From contig NZ_CP160906.1 of the NCBI RefSeq assembly GCF_041080865.1, positions 62,001 to 126,000 of the forward strand: a stretch of 64,000 nucleotides of DNA, read 5' to 3'. Made by a program: the position numbers and the translations under genes. The notes under the pieces were generated by a model. The model did no database searches. It saw only the letters and a list, made by a program, of their open reading frames with translations, and had not been told where the DNA came from. Source of the stretch: Psychromonas sp. MME1 (lineage in GTDB: Bacteria; Pseudomonadota; Gammaproteobacteria; Enterobacterales; Psychromonadaceae). The first letter of the stretch is position 1. Every line of letters begins with the position of its first letter. Below, piece after piece: positions 52,417-64,000 of the stretch.

Positions 52417-55083
52417 ATGACTGACATCTTAAATAGAGATATTGATGCGCAAGAAACTTCGGAATGGCTTGATGCCCTAGCTACAATTCTTGAAGATGAA
52501 GGCACTGAGCGTGCTCAGTTCATCGTTAAAAAATTAATAGAGCAGGCTCGTAAAGACGGTGTTAAATTACCAAGTGATATTAATACAAATTACCTTAATA
52601 CGATTGCACCTGCTGACCAGCCTATTTATCCTGGAGATTTAGAGTTAGAGCGCCGTATTCGTTCCGTGATTCGCTGGAATGCGATAATGATTGTTATGCG
52701 CGCATCAAAAAAAGATCTGGATTTAGGTGGGCACATGGCTTCTTACCAGTCTGCGGCTGCATTTTATGAGGTTTGTTTTAACCACTTTTTCCGTGCCCCT
52801 AATGAGGCCGATGGCGGTGATTTAGTTTATTATCAAGGCCATATCTCTCCAGGTATCTATTCTCGTGCTTTCCTTGAAGGTCGTTTAACGGCTGAACAAC
52901 TGGATCATTTCCGTCAAGAAGTTGATGGAAAAGGACTGCCTTCATACCCTCATCCGAAGCTGTTACCTGAATTTTGGCAGTTCCCAACGGTATCAATGGG
53001 ACTAGGCCCTATTTCTGCTATTTATCAAGCGCGTTTCTTAAAATATCTTAATGGTCGTGGTTTAAAGAATACCACTCAGCAACGTGTCTATGCTTTCCTA
53101 GGTGATGGAGAGATGGATGAGCCAGAGTCGCGTGGTTCATTATCATTTGCTGCGCGTGAAAAACTAGATAACTTATGCTTCTTAGTTAACTGTAATTTGC
53201 AGCGTCTAGATGGCCCTGTTATGGGTAACGGTAGTATTATTCAAGAGCTTGAAGGTCTGTTTAATGGTGCTGGTTGGAACGTGGTGAAGGTTATCTGGGG
53301 GAGTAACTGGGATTCTTTAATCGCACAGGACTCATCGGGCCGTTTACTACAATTAATGGAAGAGACCGTTGACGGTGACTACCAAAACTTTAAATCAAAA
53401 GATGGCGCATACGTACGTGAGCACTTCTTTGGTAAATACCCAGAAACAGCATCATTAGTGGCAACATGGACAGATGAAGAGATTTTTGCTTTAAAACGTG
53501 GTGGTCATGACTCATCTAAACTGTATGCTGCATTTAAAAATGCACAGGATACCATGGGTAAACCTACGGTTATCTTAGCTAAGACCGTGAAAGGTTATGG
53601 TATGGGCGCTGCGGCGGAAGGCAAAAATATTGCCCATGGCGTGAAAAAAATGAATGAATCACACATCCAAAGTTTACGTGATCGTTTAGGCCTACAGGAT
53701 CTATTAAGTGATGAGAAAGCCGCAACCTTACCATATTTAACATTACAAGAGGGATCGGCTGAATATAATTATTTGCATGCAAAGCGTGAAGCGTTATTAG
53801 GCTATACCCCGAAACGTTCACCTAAGTTTTCTGGTCAATTAGCGGTTCCTTCTTTAGACGAGTTCGCACCGCTTCTACAGGAGCAAAAGCGTGAAATATC
53901 AACGACGATGGCTTATGTTCGTATATTAAATATTTTGTTAAAAGATAAAGGTATTGGTAAAAATATAGTCCCCATCATTGCCGATGAAGCGCGTACCTTT
54001 GGTATGGAAGGGCTATTCCGTCAAGTGGGTATCTACAACCCACATGGTCAAGAAGAATATATCCCAGAGGATCGCAGTGTCGTTTCCTACTATAAAGAAG
54101 CAACATCAGGTCAAGTATTGCAAGAGGGGATTAATGAGCTCGGTTCCATGTCATCTTGGGTAGCCGCTGCAACGTCCTACAGCACTAATGATCTACCAAT
54201 GATTCCATTTTATATCTACTACTCAATGTTTGGCTTTCAACGTATTGGTGATATGGCTTGGATGGCAGGTGACCAACAAGCTCGTGGCTTCTTGTTAGGT
54301 GCGACGGCTGGTCGTACGACGTTAAATGGTGAAGGTTTACAGCATGAAGATGGTCATAGCCACATTCAAGCGAATACTATCCCTAACTGTATCTCCTATG
54401 ATCCAACTTTTGCTTACGAGTTAGCGGTTATCGTTCAAGATGGTATTGAACGTATGTATGGCGAGAAGCAGGAAAATGTTTTCTATTACTTAACAGTAAT
54501 GAATGAAAACTATGCAATGCCTGCGATGCCAGAAGGTGCAGAAGAAGGTATTCGCAAAGGTATCTATAAACTTGAGTCCCATCAAGGTGCAAATAAAGTG
54601 CAGTTATTGAGCTCGGGAACTATCATGAATGAAGTGCGTAAAGCAGCACAGATCCTCAGTGAAGAGTATAACGTTGCTTCTGATATCTTCTCCGTTACCT
54701 CATTTAATGAGTTAACGCGTGAAGGTCAAGCGATTGAGCGTGACAACATGCTTAACCCTGAAGCGCCTGCAAAACAAGCTTATATCACGCAAGTATTAGG
54801 TGACGAGCCAACAATCGCAGCCACAGATTATATGAAAAATTATGCAGAGCAAGTGCGTGCTTTCATTCCATCTAATACATACAAGGTGTTGGGTACCGAT
54901 GGTTATGGGCGTAGTGATAGTCGTGAAAATTTACGTCGTCACTTTGAAGTTAATGCGAGTTATGTCGTTGTTGCAGCGCTTTCTGAGCTTGCAAAACGTG
55001 GTGATATTGAGGCATCTGTCGTGACTGAAGCTATTGCCAAATTTGCTATTGATACAAACAAAATCAACCCATTATTTGCGTAA
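52417..55083 (+). CDS. aceE: Pyruvate dehydrogenase E1 component
   Basis: 888 residues, homodimeric thiamine-diphosphate E1. [30 protein letters not shown] (ThDP/Mg site), [23 protein letters not shown], and [19 protein letters not shown] with the conserved Glu. Oxidatively decarboxylates pyruvate. The start at 52417 (MTDILNRD) has AGAAGGA upstream. Length normal. Confidence 0.97.
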   Translation: MTDILNRDIDAQETSEWLDALATILEDEGTERAQFIVKKLIEQARKDGVKLPSDINTNYLNTIAPADQPIYPGDLELERRIRSVIRWNAIMIVMRASKKDLDLGGHMASYQSAAAFYEVCFNHFFRAPNEADGGDLVYYQGHISPGIYSRAFLEGRLTAEQLDHFRQEVDGKGLPSYPHPKLLPEFWQFPTVSMGLGPISAIYQARFLKYLNGRGLKNTTQQRVYAFLGDGEMDEPESRGSLSFAAREKLDNLCFLVNCNLQRLDGPVMGNGSIIQELEGLFNGAGWNVVKVIWGSNWDSLIAQDSSGRLLQLMEETVDGDYQNFKSKDGAYVREHFFGKYPETASLVATWTDEEIFALKRGGHDSSKLYAAFKNAQDTMGKPTVILAKTVKGYGMGAAAEGKNIAHGVKKMNESHIQSLRDRLGLQDLLSDEKAATLPYLTLQEGSAEYNYLHAKREALLGYTPKRSPKFSGQLAVPSLDEFAPLLQEQKREISTTMAYVRILNILLKDKGIGKNIVPIIADEARTFGMEGLFRQVGIYNPHGQEEYIPEDRSVVSYYKEATSGQVLQEGINELGSMSSWVAAATSYSTNDLPMIPFYIYYSMFGFQRIGDMAWMAGDQQARGFLLGATAGRTTLNGEGLQHEDGHSHIQANTIPNCISYDPTFAYELAVIVQDGIERMYGEKQENVFYYLTVMNENYAMPAMPEGAEEGIRKGIYKLESHQGANKVQLLSSGTIMNEVRKAAQILSEEYNVASDIFSVTSFNELTREGQAIERDNMLNPEAPAKQAYITQVLGDEPTIAATDYMKNYAEQVRAFIPSNTYKVLGTDGYGRSDSRENLRRHFEVNASYVVVAALSELAKRGDIEASVVTEAIAKFAIDTNKINPLFA

Positions 55084-55117
55084 ATATAATTCGCTGTTAT
55101 TGATTAGGAAAATTATT

Positions 55118-56713
55118 ATGTCTGAATTAAAAGAATTTTTACTACCTGATATTGGTGCTGATGCTGCTGATGTTACGGCTATTTTAGTCTCTGTTGGTGA
55201 TATGGTCGCAGAAGATCAAGATGTGATTTCTCTTGAAGGTGATAAAGCATCAATGGATGTGCCTGCAGCATTTGCAGGTAAAGTTGTTGAAATAAAAATG
55301 AGTGTTGGTGATAGTGTTTCTGAAGGTCAGGTTGTATTGGTGCTTGAAGTGGCAGGCTCAGGCTCTGCGGAAGTTGCTACAACACCAGCTGAAACGGCTC
55401 CCGTTGCTCCTGCCGCAGCTAATGTTGCTCCGGCGGCAACGCAAGTTAAGGAACTTTGCTTGCCAGATATTGGTGGCGATGAGGTTGATGTAACGGCGGT
55501 TTTAGTGGCGGTTGGTGATACCATTGAGGTGGATCAAGATATATTGTCCGTTGAAGGTGATAAAGCATCAATGGATGTACCCGCTCCCTTTGCTGGTGTC
55601 GTTAAAGAGATTAAAATTGCCGTGGGCGATAAAGTCTCTGAGGGGACATTAATTTTACTTGTGGAAGTTGAAGGTGTTGCTGCACCAGTAACAACTGCTG
55701 CCGTAGAAACCCCAAAAGCGGTAAGCTCGCCTGTTGCCGATGCCCCTCAATCTGCTGCTACACCTGCCGTTCAATTGTCACCATCACAGGTTACCATTGC
55801 AGGCTCAATTAAGGCGTCTCCTTCAGTGCGTCGTATTGCACGTGAATTTAACTTAGATCTTGCAGTTATTCCTGCAACAGGTCCAAAAGGGCGTACAACG
55901 AAAGAAGATGTACAAACCTATGTTAAAGCACAGTTACTGTTAGCTAAATCAGGCGGTGGTGCTGGTGGTTTACAAGTATTGCCGTATGCTGAGGTTGATT
56001 ATGCTCGATTTGGTGAAATTGAAGTTAAGCCTCTTTCGCGAATTCAAAAAATATCAGGTCCAACATTACATCGTAACTGGGTAACCATTCCACATGTTAC
56101 CCAATTTGATGAGGTTGATATTACCGAGCTTGAAGCATTCCGTCAGGAACAAAATGCCATTGCGGCGAAACAAGATCTAGGCTTTAAAATTAGTCCGCTT
56201 GTGTTCATGATGAAAGCCGTTGCCAAAGCATTACAACAATACCCTAACTTTAATGCGTCATTATCGACAGATGGTGAAAGCGTCATATTAAAGAAATATA
56301 TTAATATCGGTATTGCTGTCGATACACCAAATGGCTTAGTTGTACCTGTTGTTAGCGATGTTATCAACAAAGGTATCTATGACCTTTGCCGTGAAATCGG
56401 GGAGATATCTAAAAAGGCACGAGCGGGTAAATTAACCGCTAAAGATATGCAAGGTGGTAGCATGACTATCTCTAGTCTTGGCGGCATCGGTGGCACTCAA
56501 TTTACGCCTATCGTTAATGCGCCTGAAGTGGCTATTTTAGGTGTATCTAAGTCGGCTATAAAACCGCAGTGGGATGGTAAAGAGTTTGCACCGCGATTAA
56601 TGGTACCACTTGCTCTTTCCTATGATCACCGTGTAATTGACGGGGCTGATGGTGCACGTTTTATCACTGCCATCAACAATTACTTATCTGATCTACGTAC
56701 GTTGATTTTATAA
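55118..56713 (+). CDS. aceF: Dihydrolipoyl acetyltransferase (E2) of pyruvate dehydrogenase
   Basis: 531 residues. Two lipoyl domains with GDKASMDVP (lipoylated Lys about 42 and 148), Ala/Pro-rich linkers, the E1/E3-binding domain ([14 protein letters not shown], about 232-245) and the catalytic core ending in [16 protein letters not shown] (His about 503). Two lipoyl domains rather than three is a common variant. Start at 55118 with TTAGGAA upstream. Confidence 0.97.
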   Translation: MSELKEFLLPDIGADAADVTAILVSVGDMVAEDQDVISLEGDKASMDVPAAFAGKVVEIKMSVGDSVSEGQVVLVLEVAGSGSAEVATTPAETAPVAPAAANVAPAATQVKELCLPDIGGDEVDVTAVLVAVGDTIEVDQDILSVEGDKASMDVPAPFAGVVKEIKIAVGDKVSEGTLILLVEVEGVAAPVTTAAVETPKAVSSPVADAPQSAATPAVQLSPSQVTIAGSIKASPSVRRIAREFNLDLAVIPATGPKGRTTKEDVQTYVKAQLLLAKSGGGAGGLQVLPYAEVDYARFGEIEVKPLSRIQKISGPTLHRNWVTIPHVTQFDEVDITELEAFRQEQNAIAAKQDLGFKISPLVFMMKAVAKALQQYPNFNASLSTDGESVILKKYINIGIAVDTPNGLVVPVVSDVINKGIYDLCREIGEISKKARAGKLTAKDMQGGSMTISSLGGIGGTQFTPIVNAPEVAILGVSKSAIKPQWDGKEFAPRLMVPLALSYDHRVIDGADGARFITAINNYLSDLRTLIL

Positions 56714-56816
56714 TAATGTTATCAGGTCGGCATTTGTCGACCTTTTGTTTTGCTTTTCATTAACATTTAAATAGACTCAAATTAGTTTTTGATGGAACAC
56801 TTTTATAGAGGTTTAC

Positions 56817-58243
56817 ATGAGTAAAGAAATTAAAGCACAAGTTGTGGTACTGGTTTCGGCCCTGCAGGATATTCAGCGGCCTTTCGTGCAGCAGATTTAG
56901 GGTTAGAAACCGTATTAATAGAAAAATATAGCACCCTAGGTGGTGTTTGTTTAAACGTGGGATGTATTCCATCAAAAGCACTTCTACATGTTTCAAAGGT
57001 AATTGAAGAAGCTAAGGCGCTATCTGCGCATGGTGTTTTATTTGGTGAACCATCAACGGATGTAGATAAAATTCGCATTTGGAAAGAAAAAGTAGTTTCG
57101 CAACTCACTGGCGGCCTAAAAGGCATGGCTAAAATGCGTAAAGTTACCGTGATTAATGGTTTTGGTAAATTTACCGGTGCCAACACGATTGAAGTTCAAG
57201 GTGAAGATGAAACAACCATTGTAAATTTTGATAATGCGATTATCGCTGCGGGCTCTCGTCCTGTTAAATTGCCTTTTATTCCTCATGATGACCACCGTGT
57301 ATGGGACTCTACCGATGCACTTGAACTACGCTGTGTACCTAAACGCCTGCTTATTTTAGGTGGTGGTATTATCGGCTTAGAGATGGGGACTGTTTATAAA
57401 TCGCTCGGCTCTAGCGTTGATGTGGTTGAGTTTGCCGATCAATTAGTACCAGCTGCCGATATTGATATCGTGCAGGTATATACTAAGAAAGTGAAAAATA
57501 AATTCAATATTATGTTGTCAACTAAAGTGACGGCCGTCGATGCTAAAGAAGATGCTCTGTATGTCTCCTTTGAAGGGCACAATGCACCTGCTGAAGCTAA
57601 GCCCTATGATGCGGTATTAGTCGCTGTTGGACGTGTACCAAATGGGTTGTCTATTGATGCTGAAAAAGCGGGTATTGCAGTCACTGAACGCGGTTTTATT
57701 GAAGTTGATAAGCAGATGCATACCAATGTTCCACATATTCATGCAATCGGTGATATTGTCGGGCAACCGATGTTGGCACATAAAGGTGTGCATGAAGGTC
57801 ATGTGGCTGCCGAGGTTATCGCTGGCAAGAAACATTATTTCGATCCGAAAACTATCCCATCTATCGCCTATACTGAACCTGAAATGGCTTGGGTTGGTTT
57901 GACTGAAAAAGAGGCGAAAGAACAGGGGATTAATTACGAAAAATCTATTTTCCCTTGGGCAGCTTCTGGCCGTGCAATTGCCTCAGACTGTAGTGATGGT
58001 ATGACTAAGCTTATCTTTGATAAAGAGACACATCGTATTATCGGTGGTGCGGTTGTTGGTACCAATGCAGGTGAATTACTGGGTGAAATTGGTCTTGCGA
58101 TTGAGATGGGCTGTGATGCTGAAGATATCGCATTGACGATTCATGCGCATCCAACATTACATGAGTCTGTTGGTTTGGCCGCTGAGATTTATGAAGGTTC
58201 TATTACTGATTTACCTAATGCAAAAGCGGTAAAACGCAAATAA
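56817..58243 (+). pseudogene. lpdA: Dihydrolipoamide dehydrogenase (E3), with a frameshift near the start
   Basis: MSKEIKAQVVVL is in one frame and GPAGYSAAFRAADLGLETVL in the next. A single added G near 56850 (CTGGTTTC to CTGGGTTTC) gives VVVLGFGPAG and restores the whole 475-residue protein, including GGVCLNVGCIPSKALL (redox Cys pair), GGGIIGLEMG and HAHPTLHESV (active-site His). E3 is shared by pyruvate and 2-oxoglutarate dehydrogenases. Loss would be severe, so a sequence error is more likely than a mutation. AGAGG precedes the ATG. Confidence 0.85.
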
Positions 58244-58276
58244 TTTAACTTATTGATTAATCTCATTGTACTTTAT

Positions 58277-58307
58277 AAACCGATGTTCATTGAACCTCGG
58301 TTTTTTT
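58277..58307 (+). terminator. Terminator after lpdA
   Basis: AAACCGA-T-GTTCA facing TGAAC-C-TCGGTTT, followed by a T-run. Imperfect but strong. Confidence 0.8.
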
Positions 58308-58349
58308 ATATCTGGAGGATTACGCTTCTTTAGTGGATAGACTTCAGAT

Positions 58350-58385
58350 AAAAAAATGCCCGTCGGCTTTTAACTGATGGGCATA
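58350..58385 (-). terminator. Terminator after infA (minus strand)
   Basis: ATGCCCGTC and GATGGGCAT pair (one G-U), with a run of A7 on the plus strand that becomes a T-run in the transcript direction of infA. Confidence 0.85.
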
Positions 58386-58434
58386 TATTACTCAGTGATT
58401 GTACTAAGTGTGGTTTATTCTGGGGCTTTAACGA

Positions 58435-58674
<240 letters not shown>

Positions 58675-58898
58675 TTATATATACTCAACTATATGGAGTA
58701 AGCTTATCATTTCAATCGGCGCATAATGCCAGAATTATCCATTTGGGTAAAGGATTGTTGATTATTTATTGAGCCATATTGTAGTAAATAAGGTAACTAA
58801 TCGCTGTTGCTGATAAGTAAATTGCTACTATGCCTGTATTTATAGCTATTTATGCGATCAACAATTTGCAATTCACTCGCTAAGAAATAATTAAAAGT

Positions 58899-59618
58899 TC
58901 ATAGGAAAGATAACCATTGCCCATTTATAAAGCGCTGGTGGGGGGTAAATTGCGTTTTATAATTCATCTTTCGGCAATCTTTTATGTAATAGCCTAAATA
59001 GAGCCAATCAATATTTTCTTTTTTTGCCAACTTTAATTGTGTGAGTAGCGCAAACTTACCCAGTGAATAGTGGCTGTATGTGGGATCATAAAAACAGTAG
59101 AAGGCACTCCATGCGGTGCCCGAAGCCTCAGTAACGATATCGGTAATAGCGACACAGATAAGTCTGTTTTGGTCGTATATTTCAAGAAAAAAACAGTTAT
59201 TCCAAGATGAATGAATGAATTCATTAAATTGCTGCTGAGTAGCGGGAAACATGACACCATCACTATGTCTCTGATTAATGTAATTTTCATATAAATCATA
59301 ATAGCAAGCTTTGACTTGTTGGCTTTGTATTATGGTGAAGGCTTTATTTTTATTAGAGAGTCGTTTTTGGCTTCGAGATGGGGCAAAATGACGAATTGGA
59401 ATGCGAATCGATTGGCAAGCCGAACATTGCTGGCAATGTGGGCGGTAAACTGCATCACCACTACGTCGAAACCCCTGAGCTAATAATAAAGGATAAAAGC
59501 GTTTCGCATTATTTTCCGGATCGATGAGCATGAGGAGTTGCTCTTCCTGTTGATCAAGGTAAGAGCAAGGAAATGCTTTGCTGAGACCGATATTTAAAGA
59601 TGTTTTTTGATCAGACAC
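58899..59618 (-). CDS. bpt: Aspartate/glutamate leucyltransferase
   Basis: 239 residues. N-terminal Cys set (CSYLD, CQQCSACQSIRIP) and a GNAT-like core with SDGVMFPATQQQF, AVAITDIV-type strand and WLYLGYYIKDCRKMNYK. Adds Leu to N-terminal Asp/Glu, feeding substrates to ClpAP. Same strand and order as bpt-infA elsewhere. Confidence 0.93.
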   Translation of the reverse strand: MSDQKTSLNIGLSKAFPCSYLDQQEEQLLMLIDPENNAKRFYPLLLAQGFRRSGDAVYRPHCQQCSACQSIRIPIRHFAPSRSQKRLSNKNKAFTIIQSQQVKACYYDLYENYINQRHSDGVMFPATQQQFNEFIHSSWNNCFFLEIYDQNRLICVAITDIVTEASGTAWSAFYCFYDPTYSHYSLGKFALLTQLKLAKKENIDWLYLGYYIKDCRKMNYKTQFTPHQRFINGQWLSFL

Positions 59619-59758
59619 ATGAAACCTAGGTATATTGTATTATTGAAAAATAAACGATTATTCATTGTTAGCCTATCATCGTTCGGCTATCTGAGTTAGC
59701 GACGGATCAAGGAGCTTGAGTAAGATGAGTATATTAACCTTTTACAGGAATGTTCAAG

Positions 59759-60070
59759 ATGAAAATAGAAGAAATAATAGAACGTAAAATAAAAAATAAT
59801 ATGCAAGTTGTTTTTTTACAAATTGATAATGAAAGTTATCGTCATTCGGTTCCAAAGGATTCCGAGACCCATTTTAAAGTTGTATTGGTGAGTACTGACT
59901 TTGCAAACATGCGCTTACTCGAACGTCATCGTCTAATTAATGACTTACTAAAAGAAGAGTTAGCAGGGCCAGTACATGCCTTGGCATTGCATACTTATAC
60001 ACCTGAGCAATGGCAGCTAAGGGAGCAGCAACTACCTCAATCCAGTCAGTGTTTAGGTGGTAGTAAATAA
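59759..60070 (+). CDS. bolA: BolA-family protein
   Basis: 103 residues. INDLLKEELAGPVHALALHTY is the family signature, of which LAGPVHALALHTYTPEQW is closest; SYRHSVPKDSETHFKVVLVS forms the first strands, with the invariant His. Partners monothiol glutaredoxins in iron sensing and affects cell shape. The start at 59759 was chosen over 59750 because AGGA lies 9 bases upstream rather than touching it. Confidence 0.92.
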   Translation: MKIEEIIERKIKNNMQVVFLQIDNESYRHSVPKDSETHFKVVLVSTDFANMRLLERHRLINDLLKEELAGPVHALALHTYTPEQWQLREQQLPQSSQCLGGSK

Positions 60071-60353
60071 CGTCATTACAAATGGTTAACGCGCTTTTTC
60101 ATTTGCAGCGAAAATGAATTGTGGGTAAAAATGTCAATGTCTGATTATTTTGTAAATGAATATTACACGAAAATTTGAACTAAAATCACTAAGATGGCAC
60201 TTTTCCGATATCAATTCATCCTCTTGTAATGCTATTATTCGTTAGAAAATTTGAGTTTACTTGTTGCTGAATTGTTACAGTGTATAAATATATTAGCAGG
60301 CAAGTAATTGTTGTTATGCCGCAAGGCTTCTAACTTTTATCCCCGTAAACATA
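60071..60353. other. Upstream region of the nqr operon
   Basis: About 280 bp, expected to hold the nqr promoter. No clear operator or RNA structure was identified. Confidence 0.5.
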
Positions 60354-60365
60354 GTGCAAGAGAAT

Positions 60366-61706
60366 ATGATTACTATAAAAAAAGGACTGGACCTCCCCAT
60401 CTTAGGAGCGCCAGAGCAAGTTATTCATGATGGCCCGACCATCTCTGAAGTGGCTGTACTGGGTGAAGAATATGTTGGCATGCGCCCGTCTATGGCAATT
60501 AAAGCTGGAGACACAGTAAAAAAAGGTCAACTTCTTTTTAGTGATAAAAAGAATGTTGGCGTTAAGTTTACCGCTCCTGCATCTGGTGTAGTTAAAGAAA
60601 TTAATCGTGGTGAAAAACGTGTATTGCAATCCGTTGTTATCTCTATTACTGGTGAAGAGAGTCTATCTTTCCCTAAATATGAGAGTGCTCAACTTGCAAC
60701 TATCGAACGTAGTGCCATTGTAGAGAACTTGGTTGATTCCGGCGCATGGACTGCATTTCGTACACGCCCGTTTAGCAAGGTTCCGCAAATCACCGCTATT
60801 CCCTCTTCTATTTTTGTAACCGCAATGGATACTAATCCACTGTCTGCAGATGCGGCATTGATCATTAATGGAAATTCCCAGGGATTTATTGACGGTCTGA
60901 CGCTATTGTCACAATTGACTAGCGGTACGGTTTTTGTTTGTAAAGGTGAGGCTAGCTTACCTAAATCAACACAAAAAAATGTCCAGGAAGAGCTGTTTAC
61001 TGGCATGCATCCTGCGGGATTGGCTGGCACCCATATTCATTTTCTTGATCCGGTATCAATCAACAAACAAGTTTGGTCGATTAATTATCAGGATGTGATT
61101 GCCTTTGGTAAATTATTTACCAGCGGTGAACTTTATACCCATAAAGTGATCTCTTTGGCTGGCCCAGCAGTAAAAAAACCTCGTTTAATACGGACAATCC
61201 TTGGTGCGTCAGTATCTCAATTGACCGAGAATGAGTTGCTTGAAGGCAATAATCGCGTTATATCGGGATCGGTGTTATGCGGTGTTCATGCAACTAAATC
61301 GCATGCCTTTTTAGGCCGTTATCATAATCAAATTTCGGTATTGGCTGAAGGTTATGAGAAGGAGTTATTTGGCTGGGGCGTGCCCGGTGCGAATAAATTC
61401 TCCGTTGCTAATGTGTTCACCTCTGCACTTAATAAAGCTAAACGTTTTGCTTTTACAACCACAACAGGGGGAAGTGATCGCGCCATGGTGCCGATTGGTC
61501 AGTATGAACGTATTATGCCTCTGGATATTCTACCAACCATGTTATTACGTGATCTTATTGTTGGTGATACTGATGGCGCACAGGCTTTAGGGTGTTTAGA
61601 GCTAGATGAAGAAGATCTTGCTTTATGTACTTACGTTTGTCCTGGTAAATACGATTACGGCTTAATCTTGCGTGACAACCTAAGCAAAATTGAGAAGGAA
61701 GGCTAA
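60366..61706 (+). CDS. nqrA: Na+-translocating NADH:quinone reductase subunit A
   Basis: 446 residues, the cytoplasmic subunit. [18 protein letters not shown] start, [19 protein letters not shown] (biotinyl/lipoyl-like fold) and RPFSKVPQI. The Nqr complex couples NADH oxidation to Na+ export. The start at 60366 was preferred to GTG at 60354 because AAGAGA is better spaced. Confidence 0.95.
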   Translation: MITIKKGLDLPILGAPEQVIHDGPTISEVAVLGEEYVGMRPSMAIKAGDTVKKGQLLFSDKKNVGVKFTAPASGVVKEINRGEKRVLQSVVISITGEESLSFPKYESAQLATIERSAIVENLVDSGAWTAFRTRPFSKVPQITAIPSSIFVTAMDTNPLSADAALIINGNSQGFIDGLTLLSQLTSGTVFVCKGEASLPKSTQKNVQEELFTGMHPAGLAGTHIHFLDPVSINKQVWSINYQDVIAFGKLFTSGELYTHKVISLAGPAVKKPRLIRTILGASVSQLTENELLEGNNRVISGSVLCGVHATKSHAFLGRYHNQISVLAEGYEKELFGWGVPGANKFSVANVFTSALNKAKRFAFTTTTGGSDRAMVPIGQYERIMPLDILPTMLLRDLIVGDTDGAQALGCLELDEEDLALCTYVCPGKYDYGLILRDNLSKIEKEG

Positions 61707-61708
61707 GC

Positions 61709-62917
61709 ATGAATCTTAAACATTTATTTGAAAAAATGGAGCCGCATTTTGAGGCGGGAGGGCGCTATGAAAAATGGTACGCACTCTTTGAAGCAACGGC
61801 CACTTTTTTCTATACACCCGGATTAGTAACCAAAGGCATTACCCATGTTCGTGATGGGATTGATTTAAAACGAATCATGATTTTTGTTTGGTTAGCGACA
61901 TTTCCAGCTATGTTTTTTGGTATGTATAATACTGGAGTACAAGCTAACGACGCGATTGTAGCGGGGCTTTCTGCATTTGATGATTGGCGAGTGGCGATTC
62001 TTAATGCAATTGGTGTCACGCTTGGATCTGGTGCGGGCGTTATTGATAACTTCTTATTTGGTGCCATGTATTTTGTCCCCATCTATGCCGTTACTTTTAT
62101 TGTTGGTGGTTTTTGGGAAGTACTTTTTGCCAGTGTACGTAAACATGAAGTTAATGAAGGCTTCTTTGTTTCTTCTGTACTCTTCGCACTTATTGTTCCT
62201 GCTACGATTCCACTTTGGCAAGTTGCTTTAGGTATTACCTTTGGTGTTGTTGTTGCTAAAGAGATTTTTGGTGGCACAGGGCGTAATTTTTTAAATCCCG
62301 CATTAGCTGGGCGTGCATTTTTGTTCTTTGCTTACCCGACCGATATTTCAGGTGATTCAGTCTGGACAGCTGTGGATGGCTTTTCAGGCGCGACACCACT
62401 AAGCCTTGCTTATCAAGGTGGTCTTGATGCAGTCGCGCAGTCGGGATTGTCGTGGATGGATGCTTTCTTGGGGAATATGCAAGGTAGTATCGGTGAGGTT
62501 TCTACCTTAGCTATTTTGATCGGCGGTGCATTTATTGTTATTGCCGGTATTGCTTCCTGGCGAATTATTGTGGGTGTCATGGTTGGTATGATTGCTGTCT
62601 CGACATTATTTAATATGATAGGTAGCACAACAAATCACATGTTTGAGTTACCTTGGTATTGGCACCTTGTGATGGGCGGTTTTGCTTTTGGTATGGTGTT
62701 CATGGCAACGGATCCGGTTTCAGCCTCCTTTACCGATAAGGGAAAATGGGCGTACGGTATTTTAATTGGTGTGATGGTAGTGCTTATTCGCGTGGTTAAT
62801 CCTGCATTTCCAGAGGGTATGATGCTCGCTATTTTATTTGCTAATCTCTTCGCTCCACTCTTTGACTACTTTGTAGTGCAAGGCAATATCAAACGGAGGT
62901 TGTCGCGTAATGTCTAA
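61709..62917 (+). CDS. nqrB: Na+-translocating NADH:quinone reductase subunit B
   Basis: 402 residues, ten-helix membrane subunit. [12 protein letters not shown] carries the Thr (about 227) to which FMN is covalently attached, and [18 protein letters not shown] is a conserved helix start. Begins 2 bp after nqrA and overlaps nqrC by 8 bp. Confidence 0.96.
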   Translation: MNLKHLFEKMEPHFEAGGRYEKWYALFEATATFFYTPGLVTKGITHVRDGIDLKRIMIFVWLATFPAMFFGMYNTGVQANDAIVAGLSAFDDWRVAILNAIGVTLGSGAGVIDNFLFGAMYFVPIYAVTFIVGGFWEVLFASVRKHEVNEGFFVSSVLFALIVPATIPLWQVALGITFGVVVAKEIFGGTGRNFLNPALAGRAFLFFAYPTDISGDSVWTAVDGFSGATPLSLAYQGGLDAVAQSGLSWMDAFLGNMQGSIGEVSTLAILIGGAFIVIAGIASWRIIVGVMVGMIAVSTLFNMIGSTTNHMFELPWYWHLVMGGFAFGMVFMATDPVSASFTDKGKWAYGILIGVMVVLIRVVNPAFPEGMMLAILFANLFAPLFDYFVVQGNIKRRLSRNV

Positions 62918-63698
62918 TCAACAAGAAACATTCAGCAGAACCATATTGGTCGTACTAGCTGTTTGCTTAGTTTGCTCAATTATTGTTGCTGGTGCAGCCG
63001 TAGGCCTGCGCTCAACGCAACAGGCTAATAAAGAGAAAGATAAGCAAAGCAATATTTTAGCCGTTGCAGGTTTAGAAACGGATAAAAGTATCAAAGAAAT
63101 ATTTGCCACAAATATTAAAACTAAGCTTGTTGATTTAGCAACAGGTGAGTTTGTGGATAATGTTGATGGTGTTTTGCCTAATAATTATGAACAACGCAAA
63201 GCGGCTAAAAATCCGAAGGAAAGTATTGCCCTTTCGGAACAAGATAATATTGCTAAAATTGGTCGCCGAGCGAATGTAGCAACGGTTTATCTCGTGTCTA
63301 ATGATGCCGGTCAATTACAGCGTATTATATTGCCAGTTCATGGCGCAGGTTTATGGTCGACGATGTATGCCTTTGTTGCCATTCAACCTGATGGTAATAC
63401 AGTTGATGGTATTACTTATTATGAGCAAGGTGAAACACCTGGGCTTGGTGGGGAAGTTGAAAACCCTCGTTGGCGTGCATTGTGGGTTGGTAAGGAACTC
63501 TATGATGAACAAGGGCTACCAGCTATTAAAGTTGCTAAAGGTCAAGCTGCTGCCGGTAATAAGCATGAAGTTGATGGCCTATCTGGTGCTACATTAACGA
63601 GTGTTGGTGTGCAACATACTTTTACATTCTGGTTGGGTAAACAGGGCTTTGGTCCATTTCTTAGCAAAGTTCGAGAAGGGGAGATGAACAATGGCTAA
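62910..63698 (+). CDS. nqrC: Na+-translocating NADH:quinone reductase subunit C
   Basis: 262 residues. One N-terminal membrane helix ([21 protein letters not shown]) with a periplasmic domain; [14 protein letters not shown] holds the second covalent FMN Thr (about 226). [12 protein letters not shown] and [10 protein letters not shown] are family motifs. Overlaps nqrB and nqrD. Confidence 0.96.
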   Translation: MSNQQETFSRTILVVLAVCLVCSIIVAGAAVGLRSTQQANKEKDKQSNILAVAGLETDKSIKEIFATNIKTKLVDLATGEFVDNVDGVLPNNYEQRKAAKNPKESIALSEQDNIAKIGRRANVATVYLVSNDAGQLQRIILPVHGAGLWSTMYAFVAIQPDGNTVDGITYYEQGETPGLGGEVENPRWRALWVGKELYDEQGLPAIKVAKGQAAAGNKHEVDGLSGATLTSVGVQHTFTFWLGKQGFGPFLSKVREGEMNNG

Positions 63699-64000
63699 AT
63701 CAACGGATATTAAAGCTGTTCTTACGTCGCCAGTCGTTAATAATAACCCGATTGCATTGCAAATATTAGGGGTTTGTTCGGCGTTAGCGGTAACCAGTAA
63801 ATTAGAAACTGCATTTGTAATGACTTTAGCTGTACTCGTCGTTACGGCTTTTTCTAATTTGTTTATCTCTATGATCCGAAATTATATTCCCAATAGTGTG
63901 CGTATTATCGTACAGATGGCAATTATTGCTTCATTGGTTATTGTCGTTGACCAAGTATTAAAAGCCTATGCTTTTTCAATATCTAAACAGTTATCTGTTT
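63691..64000 (+). CDS. nqrD: Na+-translocating NADH:quinone reductase subunit D, partial
   Basis: The first 103 residues are visible: [20 protein letters not shown], then hydrophobic helices ([18 protein letters not shown], with [20 protein letters not shown] later). NqrD is a small membrane subunit that helps form the Na+ and 2Fe-2S region with NqrE. The start overlaps nqrC by 8 bp. Cut by the window end. Confidence 0.95.
   Translation, partial: MAKSTDIKAVLTSPVVNNNPIALQILGVCSALAVTSKLETAFVMTLAVLVVTAFSNLFISMIRNYIPNSVRIIVQMAIIASLVIVVDQVLKAYAFSISKQLSV

Overview
The window looks like the chromosome of an AT-rich marine gammaproteobacterium, most likely Psychromonas or a close relative. This is inferred from the Na+-translocating NADH dehydrogenase genes, the gpmI-envC-yibQ / yibN-grxC-secB-gpsA locus, the pdhR-aceE-aceF-lpdA operon, and low GC throughout; no ribosomal RNA is present to confirm it. 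The window splits sharply near 29.1 kb.

Positions 1 to about 29,100 are accessory DNA, apparently one arm of a genomic island integrated at the 5' end of dusA. A tyrosine integrase and a PrtN/excisionase-like gene sit next to dusA, and the left end of the island is outside the window. From left to right it holds: a Gabija-type defence pair (gajA intact, gajB split by an IS3-family element with a 3-bp target duplication); a 1.26-kb non-coding stretch with iteron-like repeats and palindromes; a serine recombinase; an AbrB-like protein; an integron with an SOS-boxed intI and six attC sites; IS elements; a three-gene metallophosphoesterase / ORC-CDC6-like ATPase / Rossmann-like operon that looks like an undescribed defence system; an XRE regulator with paired operators; a KfrA-like coiled-coil protein; an IS481-family element; PrtN; and the integrase. 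The cassettes encode a two-TM protein, a HEPN-like protein, two two-gene modules whose second genes carry PD-(D/E)XK-like nuclease signatures, and a cupin. One complete IS1182-family element and three 127-bp MITEs sharing its termini all sit at exactly the same base of an attC site.

Positions 29,117 to 64,000 are ordinary core genome: dusA, a DUF4136 lipoprotein, panM, yibQ, envC, gpmI, yibN, grxC, secB, gpsA, asd, nadE, glmU, deaD, a 900-residue tandem beta-amylase-like (GH14) protein, nfuA, gntX, bioH, two small unknowns, an OmpV-type porin, ampD, pdhR-aceE-aceF-lpdA with recognisable FNR and PdhR boxes, infA, bpt, bolA and nqrABCD (nqrD runs off the end). Three core genes (panM, envC, lpdA) each read as if one base were missing, which suggests either sequence errors or recent decay.

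The island reads as a layered defence and adaptation region: a mobile platform (IntDusA type), a stress-inducible gene-capture system, nuclease-like cassette cargo, and separate defence-like operons, with IS elements disabling some parts (gajB, the integron end).
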